A stretch of 64,000 nucleotides of DNA from Fluviicola sp. Its GTDB lineage: Bacteria > Bacteroidota > Bacteroidia > Flavobacteriales_D > Crocinitomicaceae. Under the pieces are notes generated by a model. That model did no database searches, was not told the origin of the DNA, and worked only from the letters and a program-made list of their open reading frames with translations. The stretch is taken from the NCBI GenBank assembly GCA_029866325.1, contig JARWZO010000029.1, forward strand, positions 1 through 64,000, in the 5' to 3' direction. Each line of letters starts with the position of its first letter. Positions within the stretch are counted from its first letter, which is position 1. Made by a program: the position numbers and the translations under genes. This document shows, piece by piece, positions 51,159 through 60,005 of this stretch.

Positions 51159-51623
51159 TTAAGCAGAATGAATAACCGTCGTCACCGTCCCTCTCGACGT
51201 TTTCGGATCTCTATTCCACAGAAAAGTCTCAATCGTTTTCACATCATCCAATACAACATCTTTAGGTAAATCAGTCCCTGACGCATTAAAGTCAAGCGTA
51301 AAACACTCAAAGTCAGCTGCACTTACTGGAAGATCAGTATAGCAAATATAAAACTGTAAACGAACCTCGCCAGCATTATCTAAGCAACAATTCTGATAAA
51401 TCAGAAACGGTTGTTCAGTAAAAGGTTGAGCAACATTTACGGAGGCTACTATGGCTAAAGTTTCGCTATCATCAGATAAAATAGCAGTCACGTTAAACGG
51501 AGGAAACATAAAGTCTTCGTCCATTATAGATGATGTTCGGTAAGCTCCTTGATCTACCGTTGAAATAGGCTCTCCAATGAATACACCAAATGGAGTTGAT
51601 AATTGTGTGATGTCTGAATTCAT
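51159..51623 (-). CDS. 154-aa protein with conserved DPKTSRGTVTTVI tail (copy A)
   Basis: The ATG at 51623 gives exactly 154 residues, the same length as copy B. The protein is soluble and beta-rich (LAIVASVNVAQPF, VRLQFYICYTDLPVS). It ends KTIETFLWNRDPKTSRGTVT plus a short tip, matching copy B closely. The N-terminal halves differ (this one has TPFGVFIGEPISTVDQGAYR). It lies 40 bp before the truncated TPR kinase copy, so protein-then-kinase order is repeated twice. No function can be assigned. It is a member of an unnamed family with a C-terminal motif that could be a recognition or export tag. Confidence 0.75.
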   Translation of the reverse strand: MNSDITQLSTPFGVFIGEPISTVDQGAYRTSSIMDEDFMFPPFNVTAILSDDSETLAIVASVNVAQPFTEQPFLIYQNCCLDNAGEVRLQFYICYTDLPVSAADFECFTLDFNASGTDLPKDVVLDDVKTIETFLWNRDPKTSRGTVTTVIHSA

Positions 51624-51890
51624 AGTTCTTAAAGTTGAATATATGGTTATTAAAACAAATAGTAATTCCTTAAATCTAAAAAGCAGAAATAAGAGCAACT
51701 AAAATACCATTTTATTTGAAGTAATCAACACAAAAGATTTTTTTCAACACCCAACTTTTTAGAAAAAAAAATCAAAGCGCCGCTGAGTTAACAGAATATT
51801 CGTATTATTGCAACGTCGTTAACCCGACACTCATTCATGCAGCCCGCATGAAACTTCCACAACAACAACAAGTTAGTTCAAATCATATCT

Positions 51891-53924
51891 ATGAACAGTC
51901 AAGACTTAAACGGTAAGTTATTACCAGAATTAAGAGAAATTGCAAAAAACCTAGGAGTCAAACGCGTTGAATCATTCAAAAAAAACGAATTGATCGACCT
52001 GATCTCCAAAAGTGAAACCGCCACTCCTACTGCCCCTGCCGCTAAGGAATCGAAAGAAAAACCGAGTGCTGCTCCTGCAGAAGAAGAGAAAAAAGGAAAA
52101 GGCCGACCGCGTAAAGCAGTGAGCGCAGAACCAATCGGAACTTCCAACCCAAGTAAAAATGTTGATTTGTTTACCGAACCGGTAGCTGAAGTAAAAGCGG
52201 AGGTTACTCCTACAGAAACAACAGCTCCTGCACCGAAAGTAATTTCATTAGAAGAAGCTACTGCTCCGCTAAGAAAATTACGCCCTCGCAAGGATAAAGC
52301 AGAAGACGATAACAACCAACCTGCTGCAAATGAAACTGCTCCTGCACCGGAAGTTGAAAAACAAGAAGTGGTAGCAGAAACAACGGAATCGCCCGCGGCA
52401 ACAGCTGAAACAACTGAAACTACTGGTGAGGCTCCGGCAAAACCTGCTAACGAAAAAGGAAATTTCGCTAAAAATCAACCGCAAGGTAACAGAGAGCCAC
52501 GTGAACAACGCGAACCGCGCAATCTGCAACAACAGCCAAATAATCCCAATCAGCAGAACAACCCGAATCAACAAAACAGAGAAAACAACCCGCAACAAAA
52601 CCGTCAGCCGTTCAACAAGCAGCAACGTCAGCCGCAAGGTGAACCAAACGGTAATCGCAGCGATAACAATAATGGCAATCAACAGCCCAACCAAAATCCA
52701 AATCAACAACGTCCGCAACATCAAAACCAGCAAAACCAGCAGCGTCAGCCTAATCCAAATCAGCAACAACCACAAGAAGAAAAAGTGGATGAAGAAGCTT
52801 ACAACTTGGTGGGAATTGTTACCGCTGAAGGTGTATTGGAAGTAATCCAAGACGGTTACGGTTTCTTGCGTTCGTCTGACTATAACTACTTACCATCTCC
52901 GGATGACGTGTATGTTTCTCAAAGTCAGATCAAATTATTCGGTTTAAAAACAGGTGATACCGTTCGCGGTACAATTCGTCCTCCACGAGAAGGTGAAAAA
53001 TTCTTCCCGTTGGTTAAGGTCGATTCGATCAATGGTCGTCACCCAAGCTATATTCGTGATCGTGTTCCGTTTGAATACCTTACTCCGCTTTTCCCGGACG
53101 AGAAATTCAAATTGACGGGTCACAAAGACGAGTCGTTATCGACGCGTATCATGGACTTGTTTGCTCCAATCGGTAAAGGTCAACGTGGAATGATCGTTGC
53201 ACAACCGAAAACGGGTAAAACCATGTTATTGAAAGATGTTGCAAATGCCATCGCGGCCAATCACCCTGAGGTTTATTTGATCGTTTTGTTGATCGATGAA
53301 CGTCCGGAAGAGGTTACAGACATGGCACGCAGTGTAAAAGCGGAAGTGGTTGCATCAACGTTTGATGAGCCGGCCGATCGTCACGTAAAAGTGGCCAATA
53401 TCGTATTGGAAAAAGCAAAACGTATGGTAGAATGTGGTCACGACGTATGTATCCTTCTGGATTCGATTACACGTCTGGCACGTGCTTACAATACCGTTTC
53501 TCCGGCATCAGGTAAAGTATTATCCGGTGGTGTGGATGCCAATGCCTTACACAAACCGAAACGTTTCTTCGGTTCTGCCCGTAAGATTGAAAACGGCGGA
53601 TCATTATCCATTTTAGCAACTGCCTTAACGGAAACAGGTTCTAAAATGGACGAGGTAATCTTCGAAGAATTTAAAGGTACAGGTAACATGGAGTTGCAGT
53701 TGGATCGTAAAATTTCCAACCGACGCATCTACCCTGCTATCGATATCCTGGCTTCGGGAACACGTCGCGAAGATTTGCTGGTACGCAAAGATGTATTGCA
53801 ACGTATTTGGTTGCTGCGTAAATTCATTGCAGATATGAATCCTGTAGAAGCTATGGAGTTCATGAAATCGCACATGGAAAACACCAAATCAAACGAAGAG
53901 TTTTTAGTATCAATGAATTCATAA
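51891..53924 (+). CDS. rho: transcription termination factor Rho with long disordered insert
   Basis: Rho is a hexameric RNA helicase that ends transcription. Residues 1-40 are the Rho_N SAP-like domain ([19 protein letters not shown]). Residues about 45-300 are a low-complexity region rich in Ala, Pro and Glu and then in Asn, Gln, Pro and Arg (for example [14 protein letters not shown]). The RNA-binding cold-shock domain follows (about 305-370, [16 protein letters not shown]). The ATPase has Walker A QPKTGKTM (about 438) and [12 protein letters not shown]. The long insert is a known feature of Bacteroidota Rho. A terminator hairpin follows the gene. Confidence 0.97.
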   Translation: MNSQDLNGKLLPELREIAKNLGVKRVESFKKNELIDLISKSETATPTAPAAKESKEKPSAAPAEEEKKGKGRPRKAVSAEPIGTSNPSKNVDLFTEPVAEVKAEVTPTETTAPAPKVISLEEATAPLRKLRPRKDKAEDDNNQPAANETAPAPEVEKQEVVAETTESPAATAETTETTGEAPAKPANEKGNFAKNQPQGNREPREQREPRNLQQQPNNPNQQNNPNQQNRENNPQQNRQPFNKQQRQPQGEPNGNRSDNNNGNQQPNQNPNQQRPQHQNQQNQQRQPNPNQQQPQEEKVDEEAYNLVGIVTAEGVLEVIQDGYGFLRSSDYNYLPSPDDVYVSQSQIKLFGLKTGDTVRGTIRPPREGEKFFPLVKVDSINGRHPSYIRDRVPFEYLTPLFPDEKFKLTGHKDESLSTRIMDLFAPIGKGQRGMIVAQPKTGKTMLLKDVANAIAANHPEVYLIVLLIDERPEEVTDMARSVKAEVVASTFDEPADRHVKVANIVLEKAKRMVECGHDVCILLDSITRLARAYNTVSPASGKVLSGGVDANALHKPKRFFGSARKIENGGSLSILATALTETGSKMDEVIFEEFKGTGNMELQLDRKISNRRIYPAIDILASGTRREDLLVRKDVLQRIWLLRKFIADMNPVEAMEFMKSHMENTKSNEEFLVSMNS

Positions 53925-53928
53925 ATCA

Positions 53929-53966
53929 ATAAAGGTCTTGCCGATGAGGTGAGACCTTTATTTTTT
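53929..53966 (+). terminator. hairpin terminator of rho
   Basis: The stem AATAAAGGTCT/AGACCTTTATT is followed by a T run; it overlaps the promoter region of the next gene. Confidence 0.75.
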
Positions 53967-53977
53967 AGTACAATAGC

Positions 53978-54559
53978 ATGCGTCCATCAATAAAAATCGC
54001 GTTACTTTTTGCCGGAATCTGGTTTCTGGTTAGAATGTGTTTCTTTCAGTTTCAACTCTTTCAAAACGAATCGGGTGTAAAGATTTTAATCTTATGGAAT
54101 CTTTTTTGTCTCCTCATGGCCATTACCATTGGCACATTGGTGGAAAAATTGAAGGAAAAACGTGAAGGAAGAGGTTCAGAAGGTTCGGCATTTGCTGATA
54201 TCAAAGAAGCCATGCGAGGTGGAATGATTTATACCGTTGTGGTGGCAGGTTTGATTTACCTCTACTATTCCAAAATCGATCCTGCATACAACGAACGTCA
54301 ATTGGCACGAATCGGCGAGAAATATCAGGAAGAAATCAACGACCCAAAACAGCTTGCTATTTTCAAAAGAGATCCTGAAAATGCGTCGCTCACCAAGGAA
54401 GAAATTCTTAAAAAAGCGATGGAAGGTCCTAAATCATTCTACAATCCCGGATCAACAATGATTTTGTCGCTATTGGGAATGTTGTTGCTTACTACCGTTA
54501 ATGCGATTGTGGTGACGGTGGTGTTTAGAAGGGTGTTGTTTAAACAGGGAACGTTGTAG
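53978..54559 (+). CDS. DUF4199 membrane protein, 193 aa
   Basis: Four predicted helices (about residues 5-22, 35-55, 80-100 and 160-185) bracket a cytoplasmic or periplasmic loop with acidic and basic residues (NDPKQLAIFKRDPENASLTKEE). This is the pattern of DUF4199, a Bacteroidota family of unknown function often found near rho, or glycosyltransferase genes. It begins 53 bp after rho beyond a terminator. Confidence 0.75.
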   Translation: MRPSIKIALLFAGIWFLVRMCFFQFQLFQNESGVKILILWNLFCLLMAITIGTLVEKLKEKREGRGSEGSAFADIKEAMRGGMIYTVVVAGLIYLYYSKIDPAYNERQLARIGEKYQEEINDPKQLAIFKRDPENASLTKEEILKKAMEGPKSFYNPGSTMILSLLGMLLLTTVNAIVVTVVFRRVLFKQGTL

Positions 54560-54712
54560 AATAAAATACGTTCTGTCACATCTCCCTTAAATGTTCACGG
54601 ATATTAGTCCGTAGTCACGGAATATATTAACACGCAGTCTTCGCATTAAACGCTACCCCGTCGGGCAATGTCATTACAACCAATTAGATGACCTATTTTC
54701 ACTTTCCTCAAA

Positions 54713-54744
54713 CAAAAAAGCGAACCCGTTTCCGAATTCGCTTC
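54713..54744 (-). terminator. hairpin terminator of the thioredoxin gene
   Basis: On the minus strand the stem AAGCGAA/TTCGCTT encloses a loop and a T run follows. Confidence 0.65.
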
Positions 54745-54765
54745 AAATCATTATGTTGAAATTGT

Positions 54766-55212
54766 TTATAACCCATTGGCTACCGACAACAATTTTTCTT
54801 CGGATTGTTTACCAACCAAACGTTTTACCAATTTACCTTCAGCGTTGATGAACAACAAGGTAGGGTAAGCCGTAACGCTGTATTTTTTAGCTAAATCCGG
54901 ACCATCTGCATCGGTTTCGGCATCAATTTTAAGATTGATGAATTTTTTGTTGAAGACCTTCCCTACTTCATCCGATTGGAATGTGGTACGCGCCATTTCC
55001 TTGCACGGTCCGCACCACGAAGTATGTACATCTACAAATATCAATTTATCGGAATCTTTGGCTTGCTTCAACGCTTTTGCCCAAGACAGCTTATCGAATT
55101 TGATTCCGCTATTAACGGTTTTATACGTTTTGTGATTCGGTTTAACAGGCGCATAAGTGAATGCCATTGCGGCAAATGCAGCTACTACGGTTATGATCAA
55201 TGTATTTCTCAT
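54766..55212 (-). CDS. thioredoxin-family protein with signal peptide, 148 aa
   Basis: A signal peptide (MRNTLIITVVAAFAAMAFTY) leads to a thioredoxin-like domain with the redox pair C67 and C70 in SWCGPCKEMARTTF and the cis-Pro loop AYPTLLFINAEG. It probably acts in the periplasm. It runs divergently from menE, only 34 bp apart from the menE start, so the two promoters must overlap. Confidence 0.9.
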   Translation of the reverse strand: MRNTLIITVVAAFAAMAFTYAPVKPNHKTYKTVNSGIKFDKLSWAKALKQAKDSDKLIFVDVHTSWCGPCKEMARTTFQSDEVGKVFNKKFINLKIDAETDADGPDLAKKYSVTAYPTLLFINAEGKLVKRLVGKQSEEKLLSVANGL

Positions 55213-55246
55213 GACTTAATTAATTTGCGTTTCCAATTCTTTTTGA

Positions 55247-56329
55247 ATGCCTAAATTTAGCGAATATTATCATCAAGCTACGTCAAAAAGTTCTTATTGG
55301 ATTTCAACTATCGTACCAAAATTGAAAACTCAGATTAAATACCGCACAAACGACCTTCGAATACAGGAAGAAGTTGAACAATTCATTACTGAATGGAATA
55401 GCGGGAAGACTGTTTTCGAGGTCAAAACAAGTGGTTCTACCGGAAATCCGAAAAACATACAACTAACACGTGAACAACTGAGTGCTTCTGCCAAACGGAC
55501 ACTTGATTTTTTCAAATTAGAACCCGGAAATACCGCGTTACTTGGACTTTCACCCGCTACAATCGGTGGAAAAATGATGATCGTTAGGGCGTTGATTGGA
55601 AACTTAACCTTAATCGTTACCGAACCGTCGGGATTTCCAACCCAGGCTTTACTCGCAGGAGAAGAACTTGATTTTTGTCCGATGGTACCGGTGCAACTAA
55701 AACAATTGCTTGAATATGTTCCTGCGGTTTTTGAGCAGATAAAAACAATCTTGATCGGCGGCTCCCCACTTTCATCCGATTTGGAAAAAGCCTTACAGAA
55801 AGTTCATCAGCGGTGTTTTGTCGGTTTCGGAATGACAGAAACTGTTTCTCATATTGCTATTCGAAAGCTGGGAACATACTATTATTCGGCCCTAGAAGGA
55901 GTTTCGTTGAACGCGGAAAACGAGCAGCTGATCATCACCGATTCATTACTCGGCATTGAGCACTTAAAAACCACAGATACCATTCGTTTGATTGATTCAC
56001 AAACGTTTGAATGGCTGGGTCGAGCTGATTTTGCGATCAATTCAGGTGGTATCAAATTGCATCCGGAGCTGATTGAAAAAGAGCTTTCCACTATAATTTC
56101 GGGTCCGTTTTTTATTGCAGGAGAACGCGATGATACTTTTGGAGAAATCTGCATTATCATTTTTGATTATTCGACTTTATATCCGGAATTGGAATTTATT
56201 CAGAACTTTTGTAAAGAACATATCGGTCCGTATGCTTTTCCTAAAAAAGCCTATAGATCGGCCATTGTGTTTAATTCGGGTGGGAAAATCGACCGGCTAA
56301 AAACCCTTCAACAACTCGGAATCAAATGA
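55247..56329 (+). CDS. menE: O-succinylbenzoate-CoA ligase-like AMP-forming enzyme, 360 aa
   Basis: Shortened AMP-forming acyl-CoA synthetase. The P-loop-like motif is TSGSTGNPKN, the core motif FGMTETVSHIA, and the C-terminal hinge WLGRADFAINSGGIKLHPE. In menaquinone synthesis MenE activates o-succinylbenzoate; the compact 360-residue form is typical of Bacteroidota MenE, while canonical enzymes are about 450. No other men gene is nearby. It overlaps the J-domain gene by 4 bp (ATGA), an odd partner. Confidence 0.88.
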   Translation: MPKFSEYYHQATSKSSYWISTIVPKLKTQIKYRTNDLRIQEEVEQFITEWNSGKTVFEVKTSGSTGNPKNIQLTREQLSASAKRTLDFFKLEPGNTALLGLSPATIGGKMMIVRALIGNLTLIVTEPSGFPTQALLAGEELDFCPMVPVQLKQLLEYVPAVFEQIKTILIGGSPLSSDLEKALQKVHQRCFVGFGMTETVSHIAIRKLGTYYYSALEGVSLNAENEQLIITDSLLGIEHLKTTDTIRLIDSQTFEWLGRADFAINSGGIKLHPELIEKELSTIISGPFFIAGERDDTFGEICIIIFDYSTLYPELEFIQNFCKEHIGPYAFPKKAYRSAIVFNSGGKIDRLKTLQQLGIK

Positions 56330-57180
56330 CCCGCGCTGAATGTTACCGCATATTGCAACTGAAACCGGGAGCCTCGGAAGCTGACATCAAGCGGCAATAC
56401 AAGCGCATGGCTTTAAAAGTGCATCCGGATATCAACCCGAGTCCGAAAGCCAATGAGGAATTCATTCTTTTAGCAAAAGCGGTTGAAGTGTTACTGAATT
56501 CAGATCAGGGAACCCCAATGGATCGTCAGGCACAGCGCGAAGCCAAAAAGAATGAAACAGAGAGTGAGAAGAAAGACCGCATGGATCAAGCAAAAATGCG
56601 GTACGAATACCAGAAAGCAAAAAAACAAGAAGAAGAAAACGCTTATTTTACCGCGTTGACGAGTGGTCCCAGGTGGTTCATTTTCAAATGGATCATTCGC
56701 ATCAGTTGGGTCTTTGCTTTAGCCTTGGCATTAGACTCCATACTACCCAAACACTTGGAAAAGGATGAATTGGTAGCATACGATACCGGCAACCACAACG
56801 GCGTTTTACACGAACGAATCACACAAGTGGAATTCAAAAAAAACGGAGTGTACTTTTTAGAAAATCGGAGAGGGAATTGGACCAATGCCTATACTGAAGT
56901 CTGGATTGAAAAATCGTGGCTCCTCCATACGCCAATGGTAATGTATACCACCGACGATTACGAAGAATTTGTCACCGGATTTGATTTTCATTTGGGAGCT
57001 ATTCGCTGGATGTTGGTCGTTATTTTCCTAATTCCGCTTTTCACCTACTTCAGGCAACGAAAAGACCTGACTTTTGTGTTTTTATACCAACTTTCATTTT
57101 GGGGAATTGGGGGCATGTTGATTTTTCTACTGCTCACTCAAAACCGGTTGGTTCACCTTATTTCATTGGGGTTCTTTTGA
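56326..57180 (+). CDS. J-domain protein with C-terminal membrane segments, 284 aa
   Basis: Residues 1-60 are a DnaJ domain: YRILQLKPGASEADIKRQYKR with the diagnostic HPD at VHPDINPS. A basic helical linker (about 65-110, rich in Lys and Glu) leads to membrane segments near residues 120-140 and 225-275. J-domains stimulate DnaK ATPase, so this may recruit DnaK to the membrane. It shares ATGA with the menE gene upstream. The beta-rich central part (LHERITQVEFKKNGVYFLEN) is unrecognised. Confidence 0.85.
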   Translation: MTRAECYRILQLKPGASEADIKRQYKRMALKVHPDINPSPKANEEFILLAKAVEVLLNSDQGTPMDRQAQREAKKNETESEKKDRMDQAKMRYEYQKAKKQEEENAYFTALTSGPRWFIFKWIIRISWVFALALALDSILPKHLEKDELVAYDTGNHNGVLHERITQVEFKKNGVYFLENRRGNWTNAYTEVWIEKSWLLHTPMVMYTTDDYEEFVTGFDFHLGAIRWMLVVIFLIPLFTYFRQRKDLTFVFLYQLSFWGIGGMLIFLLLTQNRLVHLISLGFF

Positions 57181-57217
57181 TCATAAACTCAACAACTACT
57201 GATCTTACACGCTCTCT

Positions 57218-57386
57218 CCCACGAATAAACGAATAAAGTGCTACGTTCAATTCTGAACGAATTCTAATATGTCCGCTATAACGGACTTATTGCAATCGTT
57301 TTTAAGATTTCAGTAAATAAGTGAGACAGACTTTGTCTGTCATTCGCTTTAAATTATGCTCTGCTCGTAATTCGTTTATTCGTGGG
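57218..57386. repeat. 169-bp element with perfect 17-bp terminal inverted repeats
   Basis: CCCACGAATAAACGAAT at 57218-57234 is matched in reverse complement at 57370-57386. Inside are two more hairpins, GTCCG-CTATAA-CGGAC near 57270 and GACAGAC-TTT-GTCTGTC near 57323. No ORF is inside. It lies between the convergent J-domain and smpB genes and may act as a terminator or a MITE. Confidence 0.75.
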
Positions 57387-57416
57387 AAAGCAAGAGCTAG
57401 TTGATTACAAATCGAA

Positions 57417-57872
57417 TCAACGTGGCTTCATCACACGCGCCATTTCGCGCTTATCGTCTTTCTCTTTCAGATCCTGACGTTTATCGTGCAGCTTTTTGCC
57501 CTGAGCACAGGCAATTTCCAACTTCGCCCAGCCTTTTTCAGACAAAAACAAGCGCAGCGGAACAATGGTATTTCCTTTCGTTTGCACAAATTTTTCGAGC
57601 TTCTTAATTTCTTTGGAAGTCAGCAATAACTTGCGGTCTGTACGTGGTTGGTGATTGTAAAACGAGCCATTTTCATAAGGTGTAATGTGCATATTACGGA
57701 TAAACACTTCACCGTTCAAGACAACACAATAAGCTTCCAGAATACTGGCTTTTCCGTTTCGAATACTCTTGATTTCCGTTCCCCCCAGCACCATTCCGGT
57801 AGTGAATGTATCTTCAATATGGTATTCAAAACGAGCACGTTTATTCCGTATGTTGACTTCGTTTTTAGACAT
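57417..57872 (-). CDS. smpB: SsrA-binding protein
   Basis: SmpB binds tmRNA and delivers it to stalled ribosomes for trans-translation. The typical features are ARFEYHIEDTFTTGMVLGGTEIKSIR, EAYCVVLNGEVFIRNMHI, and the C-terminal tail KLHDKRQDLKEKDDKREMAR that mimics mRNA. At 151 residues the length is standard. Its start overlaps the end of the upstream membrane protein gene by 8 bp. The ssrA (tmRNA) gene was not seen in the window. Confidence 0.97.
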   Translation of the reverse strand: MSKNEVNIRNKRARFEYHIEDTFTTGMVLGGTEIKSIRNGKASILEAYCVVLNGEVFIRNMHITPYENGSFYNHQPRTDRKLLLTSKEIKKLEKFVQTKGNTIVPLRLFLSEKGWAKLEIACAQGKKLHDKRQDLKEKDDKREMARVMKPR

Positions 57873-58524
57873 TTTCAGGTTTATTAGAGGAACGAATTCC
57901 CCAAGACTTCATTCCCAAATAGAAACAATAGATGCAAAATAACATTAAAATGTGGCTTATGTCATCTTTATTCATCCAACGGTGCGGATTTAATTTCAAC
58001 AAGAAAATAAATGCCGAAGGAATCAGGATAGCTACACCAATTACCATAAACTTCATTTCGCCCACTCCTCTTTTGGCCAATAATCGTGCAAAAATGCCGG
58101 TATAAGCAATATAGGTAATAATCGCATCAATCGCCACAAACACAAACTTTTGGGTCACCAAAGCCAAGACTAATAAAATGGCACTTTTACCGATAGCAAT
58201 GTGCGTTGTATATTTCATCGGTTTGGTGTGCGGGAATGAAAGCATACCTTTTGCAGCGCACACATTGGCTATACAGCCTGTAATCCAGCACGGATATTTC
58301 CCGAAAACACCGAAATAATAAAAGAATGCATGACCCAGCGCACCGAAAAATGTAGAAATACCAAAAATAAGGTAAAACATGCGCCACCAATAATTGGCTT
58401 CGTTTCCCCATTTACGCAATCTGAAAAATGCAAAAAAGCAAAACAACGAAATCATACCATTCATGATAATCGCCATCGGTTCCTGCAAATGTAGACCTAA
58501 CCACTCAAATTTTATGAGATCCAT
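57865..58524 (-). CDS. hypothetical polytopic membrane protein, 219 aa
   Basis: Six or seven hydrophobic segments are visible (for example residues 17-34, LIFGISTFFGALGHAFFYYFG, ILLVLALVTQKFVFVAIDAIITYIAY and VIGVAILIPSAFIFLL). It may belong to the DUF6962 family of Bacteroidota membrane proteins (uncertain). Its gene overlaps smpB, so the two are co-translated. The ATG follows a TAATTTTG box by 4 nt (spacer CAGC). Confidence 0.65.
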   Translation of the reverse strand: MDLIKFEWLGLHLQEPMAIIMNGMISLFCFFAFFRLRKWGNEANYWWRMFYLIFGISTFFGALGHAFFYYFGVFGKYPCWITGCIANVCAAKGMLSFPHTKPMKYTTHIAIGKSAILLVLALVTQKFVFVAIDAIITYIAYTGIFARLLAKRGVGEMKFMVIGVAILIPSAFIFLLKLNPHRWMNKDDISHILMLFCIYCFYLGMKSWGIRSSNKPENV

Positions 58525-58528
58525 GCTG

Positions 58529-58536
58529 CAAAATTA
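58529..58536 (-). promoter_or_regulatory. -7 promoter box TAATTTTG, 4 nt before ATG 58524
   Basis: It fits TAnnTTTG on the minus strand; CAGC separates it from the ATG. Confidence 0.5.
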
Positions 58537-58583
58537 ACATGCTAACGCTGAAAAACAAATCTGAAAATCTGCATGTCATTCCT

Positions 58584-58591
58584 TACATTTG
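58584..58591 (+). promoter_or_regulatory. -7 promoter box TACATTTG, 4 nt before recR
   Basis: It fits TAnnTTTG; AGGC separates it from the recR ATG. Confidence 0.5.
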
Positions 58592-58595
58592 AGGC

Positions 58596-59201
58596 ATGAA
58601 CATTCCATCTCGTTATTTAGAGGATGCCGTTGAACAACTCAGCTCATTGCCAAGCATAGGTAAACGAACCGCTTTGCGACTGGTTTTAAACCTTTTGCAG
58701 CGAAGTGATGAGGAGGTGGAACAATTTTCGAAAGTGTTTCTTGACTTGAAACAACACCTCAAAAGCTGCTCAAAATGCGGGAATATTTCGGATACTGAAA
58801 TTTGCCACATTTGTAATAATCCGGCACGTAATCAGCATTTGGTGTGTGTTGTAGAAGATATTCGCGACGTAATGGCCATTGAATCGACCGGCACATACTC
58901 AGGATTGTACCACGTTTTGGGGGGGATTATTTCACCGATGGATGGCATCGGTCCCAACGATTTGTTCATTCAACCGCTCATCGAACGAGCGCAACAAGGT
59001 GAATTGGAAGAAATTATACTAGCGTTGAGTCCAACAATGGAAGGTGACACCACCAATTTTTACCTCTATAAAAAACTTGCCAATTGCGGGGTTACGATCA
59101 GTGCTCTTTCGCGTGGAATAGCCATTGGCTCTGAATTGCAATACGCCGATGAATTGACACTTTCGAGATCGATTCAACAGCGAACACCGTTTACTTTGTA
59201 A
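58596..59201 (+). CDS. recR: recombination protein RecR
   Basis: RecR acts with RecF/RecO to load RecA on gapped DNA. The N-terminal helix-hairpin-helix is [17 protein letters not shown]. The zinc finger C-x2-C-x8-C-x2-C is [17 protein letters not shown] Toprim domain follows ([14 protein letters not shown] and [12 protein letters not shown]). At 201 residues it is typical. A TACATTTG box ends 4 nt before the ATG, so its mRNA may be leaderless. Confidence 0.97.
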   Translation: MNIPSRYLEDAVEQLSSLPSIGKRTALRLVLNLLQRSDEEVEQFSKVFLDLKQHLKSCSKCGNISDTEICHICNNPARNQHLVCVVEDIRDVMAIESTGTYSGLYHVLGGIISPMDGIGPNDLFIQPLIERAQQGELEEIILALSPTMEGDTTNFYLYKKLANCGVTISALSRGIAIGSELQYADELTLSRSIQQRTPFTL

Positions 59202-59411
59202 AACAGCACACTATTTTTCAGCAACTTAATGTGTGAAAGTATCCTTTTCCTCATCAATGTGTTTTGAAATATTTTAACGATGTTTGAGTTGAAAATTGAA
59301 TTTTAACTTCTCAAATTTGAATGTTCGCAATATTGCAAATACTCGAATTTGAGAAATTCATCTAAAAATAACAAAATACTGATTTTCAAGAATTTAAATA
59401 ATAAAAACAAC

Positions 59412-59882
59412 ATGGGACTAATTAAAGAATTTAAAGAATTTGCCATGCGCGGCAACGTGATCGATCTGGCTGTCGGTGTAATTATTGGCGGAGCATTCGG
59501 AAAAATCATCAATTCAATTGTAACAGATATAATAATGCCTCCAATTGGTGTGATGATTGGTGGTGTTAAGTTCGGGGATTTAAAGTATACCATAGTCGAT
59601 TCGATTCCGAAACACATGGAAAAAGTTGTCGAGAACGGAAAAGAAGTCATGAAGGAAATTGCAGAAATCCCTGCTGTGACTATCAACTATGGCAGTTTTA
59701 TCCAAACCGTTATTGAATTCCTAATCGTAGCCTTCTCTATTTTCATGGTGATCAAAGCAATGAACCGTATGTCGAACCTGCGTAAAAAACAAGAAGCAGA
59801 AGCTGCTCCTGCTGCTGAACCGACACCGACAAACGAGGAAGTTTTACTCACCGAAATTCGCGATTTACTCAAGAATAAGTAA
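59412..59882 (+). CDS. mscL: large-conductance mechanosensitive channel
   Basis: MscL opens under membrane tension to release solutes in osmotic downshock. The N-terminus [20 protein letters not shown] contains the first helix with the gate region and the conserved AMRGNV. Membrane helices are at about residues 17-45 and 95-120. The C-terminal tail is rich in Ala and Glu ([11 protein letters not shown]). The ATG at 59412 is chosen; an ATG 63 nt upstream is in frame but lies in an AT-rich leader. Length 156 residues, slightly above the usual 136, mainly from the loop and tail. Confidence 0.95.
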   Translation: MGLIKEFKEFAMRGNVIDLAVGVIIGGAFGKIINSIVTDIIMPPIGVMIGGVKFGDLKYTIVDSIPKHMEKVVENGKEVMKEIAEIPAVTINYGSFIQTVIEFLIVAFSIFMVIKAMNRMSNLRKKQEAEAAPAAEPTPTNEEVLLTEIRDLLKNK

Positions 59883-60005
59883 TGAACAATCGATGAGCAC
59901 TGATTTTTTTATAGGTATTTTCGTGCTGAAATAAAAAATTATATATCTTCGATTCGATATAGATCGGTAATAACTAAAAAAGAGAACCGAGATTTTCTTG
60001 CTACC

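Noticed and set aside
51624-51698. Longer start for the 154-residue copy A giving 179 residues
   Set aside because: The extra 25 residues are hydrophobic and AT-rich, and the ATG at 51623 gives the same length as copy B.
52278-52850. Long frames on both strands inside the Rho low-complexity region
   Set aside because: Repetitive CAA/AAT codons open antisense and alternate frames by chance; the Rho frame is clearly the real one.
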